Below are positions 60,506 to 64,000 of a DNA stretch of 64,000 nucleotides, one piece after another. Origin of the DNA: Calamus simplicifolius (taxonomy: Eukaryota > Streptophyta > Magnoliopsida > Arecales > Arecaceae); the NCBI GenBank assembly GCA_900491605.1, contig UESW01004818.1, forward strand, positions 488,216 through 552,215, written 5' to 3'. Each line of letters starts with the position of its first letter. Within the stretch, counting starts at the first letter, position 1. A model generated the notes under the pieces. The model had not been told where the DNA came from. It did not search any database and saw nothing but the letters and a program-made list of their open reading frames with translations. A program made the translations under genes and the position numbers.

Positions 60506-60523
60506 CCCCTTCCTGGCGCGCCA
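60506..60523 (-). promoter_or_regulatory. Primer-binding site of element 3
   Basis: Minus strand TGGCGCGCCAGGAAGGGG, three bases (GAT) inside the 5' LTR. It corresponds to 23634-23651 in the element at 22354. The tRNA was not assigned. Confidence 0.75.
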
Positions 60524-60526
60524 ATC

Positions 60527-62222
60527 TGATGACGCCAAGTCACCTCCTTCGAACGCCGGGGAAAGCGGACGTCTCGCTCCTGGAGGTCCTGCAAGAGAAG
60601 TCCCCTGGGACCGGTCGCACCGGTGGGGACCCTCCGACGATCAAGTTAGTGGCTCGGGTTCAGACAAAGAACCGCTCCAGCGAGAAGGAGCTGAGGCGGT
60701 TAGGGTTTTTGCTAGGAGGAAGAAAGCTCAGAAAAACCAGAGTTCGGATCCCACTTACAGCGTGAATATGTGTCTTTTATACCTGTCCGAATATAGTGAC
60801 TTGTGGCCCTGGAAGATCTCTGTCGTACCGTCACCGATGGATGTGACTGGGCTCCATCGCTAGAGGTAGCGAGTCGTACACCCTAGCAAGGCATGGTGGC
60901 GCACAGAGGCATGCAACATGCCAAACATCGTTATGAGGCATGGCCCTCCGTACCGGGGCACAATCGCGGAGGCACTGGGTGGTATGCTGCGGCAAGGCAA
61001 GGTCATGCACAGGGGCATGCAACACGCCAAACATCGTTATGAGGCATGGCCCTCCGTACCGGAGCACAATCACAGGAGTACCTGATGGTACACTACGGCA
61101 AGGCACAGCCATGGGCTGAAAATCATGTGTGAGCATCGTGCATCATGATAGTTGCTGTTTTCCTCTGCAGTTGAGTAGCGTGTTGACGATGCACCCCGAG
61201 GCCGGTGGGGGCCCCGGGGTTAAGAAACGATGGCCCCACCCCCGACCCCGAGGGGGTGCCGGAGGTGGGGAAATGACGATGTACCCTGAGGCCGGTGGGG
61301 GCCCCGGGGTTAAGAAACGATGGCCCCACCCCCGACCCCGAGGGGGTGCAGGAAGTGGGGAAATGACGATGTACCCCGGGGCCGGTGGGGGCCCCGGGGT
61401 TAAGAAACGATGGCCCCACCCCCGACCCCGAGGGGGTGCCGGAGGTGGGGAAATGACGATGTACCCGGGGCCGGTGGGGGCCCCGGGGTTAAGAAACGAT
61501 GGCCCCACCCCCGACCCCGAGGGGGTGCCGGAGGTGGGGAAATGACGATGTACCCCGAGGCCGGTAGGGGCCCCGGGGTTAAGAAATGATGGCCCCACCC
61601 CCGACCCCGAGGGGGTGCCGAGGTGGGGAAATGACGATGTACCCCGGGGCCGGTAGGGGCCCCGGGGTTAAGAAATGATGGCCCCACCCCCGACCCCGAG
61701 GGGGTGCCGGAGGTGGGGAAATGACGATGTACCCCGGGGCCGGTAGGGGCCCCGGGGTTAAGAAATGATGGCCCCACCCCCGATCCCGAGGGGGTGCCGG
61801 AGGTGGGGAAATGACGATGTACCCCGGGGCCGGTAGGGGCCCCGGGGTTAAGAAATGATGGCCCCACCCCCGACCCCGAGGGGGTGCCGGAGGTGGGGAA
61901 ATGACGATGTACCCCGGGGCCGGTAGGGGCCCCGGGGTTAAGAAACGATGGCCCCACCCCCGACCCCGAGGGGGTGCCGGAGGTGGGGAAATGACGATGT
62001 ACCCCGGGGCCGGTAGGGGCCCCGGGGTTAAGAAATGATGGCCCCACCCCCGACCCCGAGGGGGTGCCGGAGGTGGGGAAATGACGATGTACCCCGAGGC
62101 CGGTAGGGGCCCCGGGGTTAAGAAATGATGGCCCCACCCCTGACCCCGAGGGGGTGCCGGAGGTGGGGAAATGACGATGACGGCCGTTACCTTTTCTGAC
62201 GACGTTGGGATCAGTCATATCA
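60527..62222 (-). repeat. 5' LTR of element 3
   Basis: 1696 bp, same ends as the left LTR. TATA box on the minus strand at 60774-60781. The 90-bp array at 61185-62178 has 11 units, one more than in the other LTR, which accounts for the 92-bp length difference. Confidence 0.95.
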
Positions 62223-62516
62223 CTTATTATATGTTGTTTATGGATTCAAAAGTTGTTTATTAGGATTGAGTTGAGTTAGTTCTATAGATCTGAGTTAGGT
62301 ATATAATAATTGCATAGATAGTTATTGCATTTGTACTAAATTTTTTTCTAAACTTTATCATAGATGGCTGACTAAGAAAATTTCAAAATGAAAGCTCTCA
62401 TCATGTTGCAACATATACATCATGTGGCACTTGTATAAGTATTTTATCTTGTAGCTTATCGGTTCATACTAAAAAAAAAAAGAAGAAATAGAAATCAACT
62501 TCCTCATAATATAAGT

Positions 62517-63679
62517 TTGGAAACAGAAAAAGTTCAAGAAGAATTGATGAAAAATAATATTATTGGTGATGAAAGATGCTGTGATATCATCCAAATGGGT
62601 CCTAGGCCATTTTTAGACTTATGTGCCATATTAGTTAGAGATGGTGGCCTTCGATCAACACAACGAGCATCTATAGAAGAACAAGTTGCAAAGTTCCTTT
62701 ATATAATTAGCCATAATATAAAGAATCATGAAATCTCTTTCTTCTTTCATTGATCCAAAGAAACTATTAGCTGCTATTTTCATAATGTTTTGAGTTATAG
62801 TAGAGTTAGAGGGGGCATATCTCAAACAACCAGATGGATCATAGGTTCCTTCAGAAATACTCAATAGCAATAGATTCTACCCATTTTTTAAGGTAAACAT
62901 AATTTGTTAAACTATGTTACATTAGTTAATTTGTATCATATCTATTTAATAAAATTGTTTAATGTCAGGATTGTATTGGGGTAATTGATGGAACACATAT
63001 TCGTATGAAAGTCTCTTCTTAAAATGCTCCCAGGTATCAAGGTAGGAAAGAATATCCAACAGAAAATATGTTGGTTGCATATTCTTTCGATTTAAAATTC
63101 ACCTATATGTTTCCTGGTTAGGAAGGCACAGCATCCAACTCAAAAATTCTAAAAATTACATTAAAACAACAATATCCACTTAAAATTTTAGAAGGTAATT
63201 TTGAAAAAAAAAATTATTTCATATATAATTTTTTAGAATAATATATGATGAATAATTTAATAATGAATCTAATTCTTTCTAGGAAAATACTATCTTGTTG
63301 ATGCTGGATATATGTTGAAGGAAGGACTTATTGCAATGCTCATGAGATATTTAACCTTTGACATGAATCTTTACGCAATGCAATTAAAAGGGCATTTGGC
63401 ATACTTTAAAAAAATTCTAATTATAGGGAGCACAACTGAACCGCATTATGGTATTGATACCCAGAAACAAATTATTTTAGCGTGTTCTATTCTGCACAAT
63501 TACTTATGGCTGCAGATCCAAATAAGAGCCTTATTGCTGAGGTGGATGAGGAACTTGCAAATCAAAGCGATTGTCTAGAGAAACATTATAACAATATAAA
63601 TGATGATATTGATTCAGCTATTGGAGAGTTCATTAAGGATTCCATAGCAGTTAATATGTGGAAGGATTACATAAGATGA
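62517..63679 (+). pseudogene. PIF/Harbinger transposase (DDE_4 type), inactivated
   Basis: 62517-62753 encodes the N-terminal part of HARBI1-like plant transposases (PFLDLCAILVRDGGL, SIEEQVAKFLYIISHNIKN). An intron-like gap (about 62894-62968) is followed by DCIGVIDGTHIRMKVS with the first catalytic Asp, then stops near 63019 and 63119, then YYLVDAGYMLKEG with the second Asp (63289-63330). In the third-acid region the frame reads ESLRNAIKRAFGIL, with Lys (63386-63388) where the family has Glu in RNVIERTFG. YGIDTQKQIILACSILHNYL and a C-terminal tail ending at 63679 (NMWKDYIR) follow. Stops plus the lost Glu make it dead. Confidence 0.85.
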
Positions 63680-63741
63680 TATTATGATATCTTATTTGTA
63701 TTTTTCTTTCTTGTTTCGTAACTTTATTTAAACTTTGTAAT

Positions 63742-63743
<2 letters not shown>

Positions 63744-63786
<43 letters not shown>
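63744..63786. repeat. (TA)n microsatellite
   Basis: An uninterrupted TA run of about 43 bases lies between the transposase pseudogene and the Myb-like ORF. It is likely variable in length. Confidence 0.97.
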
Positions 63787-63788
<2 letters not shown>

Positions 63789-63840
63789 TGAATTTATGAT
63801 ATATATCTTTTCTAATTATTTCTTTATATAATACTATTAG

Positions 63841-64000
63841 TATAAAGGATGCCATAAAGAAAGACATCTGAAGCTAGAGAACCGAAAGGAGTGGAGACAT
63901 ACTTGGACGCCTGCTATGGATGATATTCTAACTGATACATTTTTGCACCGACAAAACTTGGGGAATAGAGTTGGTGGAACCTTCACATCACATGCATACA
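63841..64000 (+). CDS. Myb/SANT-like domain protein of PIF/Harbinger, partial
   Basis: The frame is open to the window edge and contains EWRHTWTPAMDDILTDTFLH followed by NLGNRVGGTFT. This is the start of the plant Myb/SANT-like DNA-binding domain (Myb_DNA-bind_3 type) encoded by the second gene of PIF/Harbinger elements, which helps the transposase bind DNA and enter the nucleus. The beginning is taken as an exon start near 63841 and no ATG in this frame precedes it. The protein is cut by the window end. Confidence 0.75.

Larger units (their letters stand above)
48552..62222 (-). mobile_element. Complete young Tat-type Ty3/gypsy element with CTTAT duplication (element 3)
   Basis: Perfect duplications CTTAT are at 48547-48551 and 62223-62227. 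On the minus strand: 5' LTR (62222-60527), primer site, gag, protease, RT-RNase H-integrase, a 99-bp array, an antisense spliced gene, a polypurine tract and the 3' LTR (50155-48552). The unique 650 bases of the two LTRs differ by six transitions and one indel, counted by eye, so insertion was recent. The gag-pol frame nevertheless has two stops and several frameshifts. It sits inside the PIF/Harbinger element. Confidence 0.95.
47088..64000 (+). mobile_element. PIF/Harbinger transposon, split by a gypsy insertion and cut by the window edge
   Basis: The left end is placed at GGACCCTTTGGATCG, preceded by TAA (47085-47087), the usual target of this superfamily. The right part after the gypsy insertion holds a DDE_4-type transposase pseudogene and the start of a Myb/SANT-like ORF, the two genes such elements carry. 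Without the insertion at least 3.2 kb is present and the right end is outside the window. The left boundary is inferred from a short terminal motif only. Confidence 0.7.

Noticed and set aside
1..64000. tRNA, rRNA or other structured RNA genes
   Set aside because: I found no cloverleaf, rRNA-like segment or other RNA gene by eye. A covariance-model search would be needed to exclude small ones.

Overview
The window looks like a repeat-rich nuclear region of a flowering plant. It has plant Ty3/gypsy (Tat type), Ty1/copia (Sirevirus-like and Angela/Tork-like), CACTA and PIF/Harbinger elements, plus one spliced plant gene of the TRICHOME BIREFRINGENCE-LIKE (TBL) family. Nothing bacterial is present. 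A monocot with a large genome is a reasonable guess, but the sequence shown does not fix the species.

Layout. 1-6288: the 3' part of a decayed Tat-type gypsy element on the + strand (RT fragment, 39-bp array, antisense coiled-coil ORF, 3' LTR). 6677-7294: a 5'-truncated LINE with a 15-bp target duplication. About 7930-14700: a truncated Sirevirus-like copia element on the - strand, whose LTR is split by a 1.95-kb copia solo LTR (12108-14056, TSD GCCAG). 15.4-20.4 kb: AT-rich spacer with a gypsy protease scrap, a relic Tat LTR and two small DNA-element candidates. 20934-35453: a CACTA-like non-autonomous element carrying a 12.7-kb Tat gypsy element (22354-35030, TSD GGTTA). 36251-37632: a probable gypsy solo LTR. 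39606-44240: the TBL gene, five exons, 366 aa, apparently intact and the only convincing host gene. 47088 to the window end: a PIF/Harbinger element (dead transposase, then a Myb/SANT-like ORF running off the edge), split by a young 13.7-kb Tat gypsy element on the - strand (48552-62222, TSD CTTAT).

How it fits together. Two large DNA transposons each host a full-length Tat retrotransposon, and both insertions are bounded by perfect 5-bp duplications. Each Tat element carries its own unrelated tandem arrays in the LTR U3 and between pol and the 3' LTR: 39 bp; 49 and 136 bp; 90 and 99 bp. The two complete Tat elements also carry, in antisense to gag-pol and just inside the 3' LTR, a homologous intron-containing gene encoding a conserved domain followed by a coiled coil. 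This gene and the arrays are the most interesting content. Most reading frames inside the arrays are by-products of repeat units whose length is a multiple of three.
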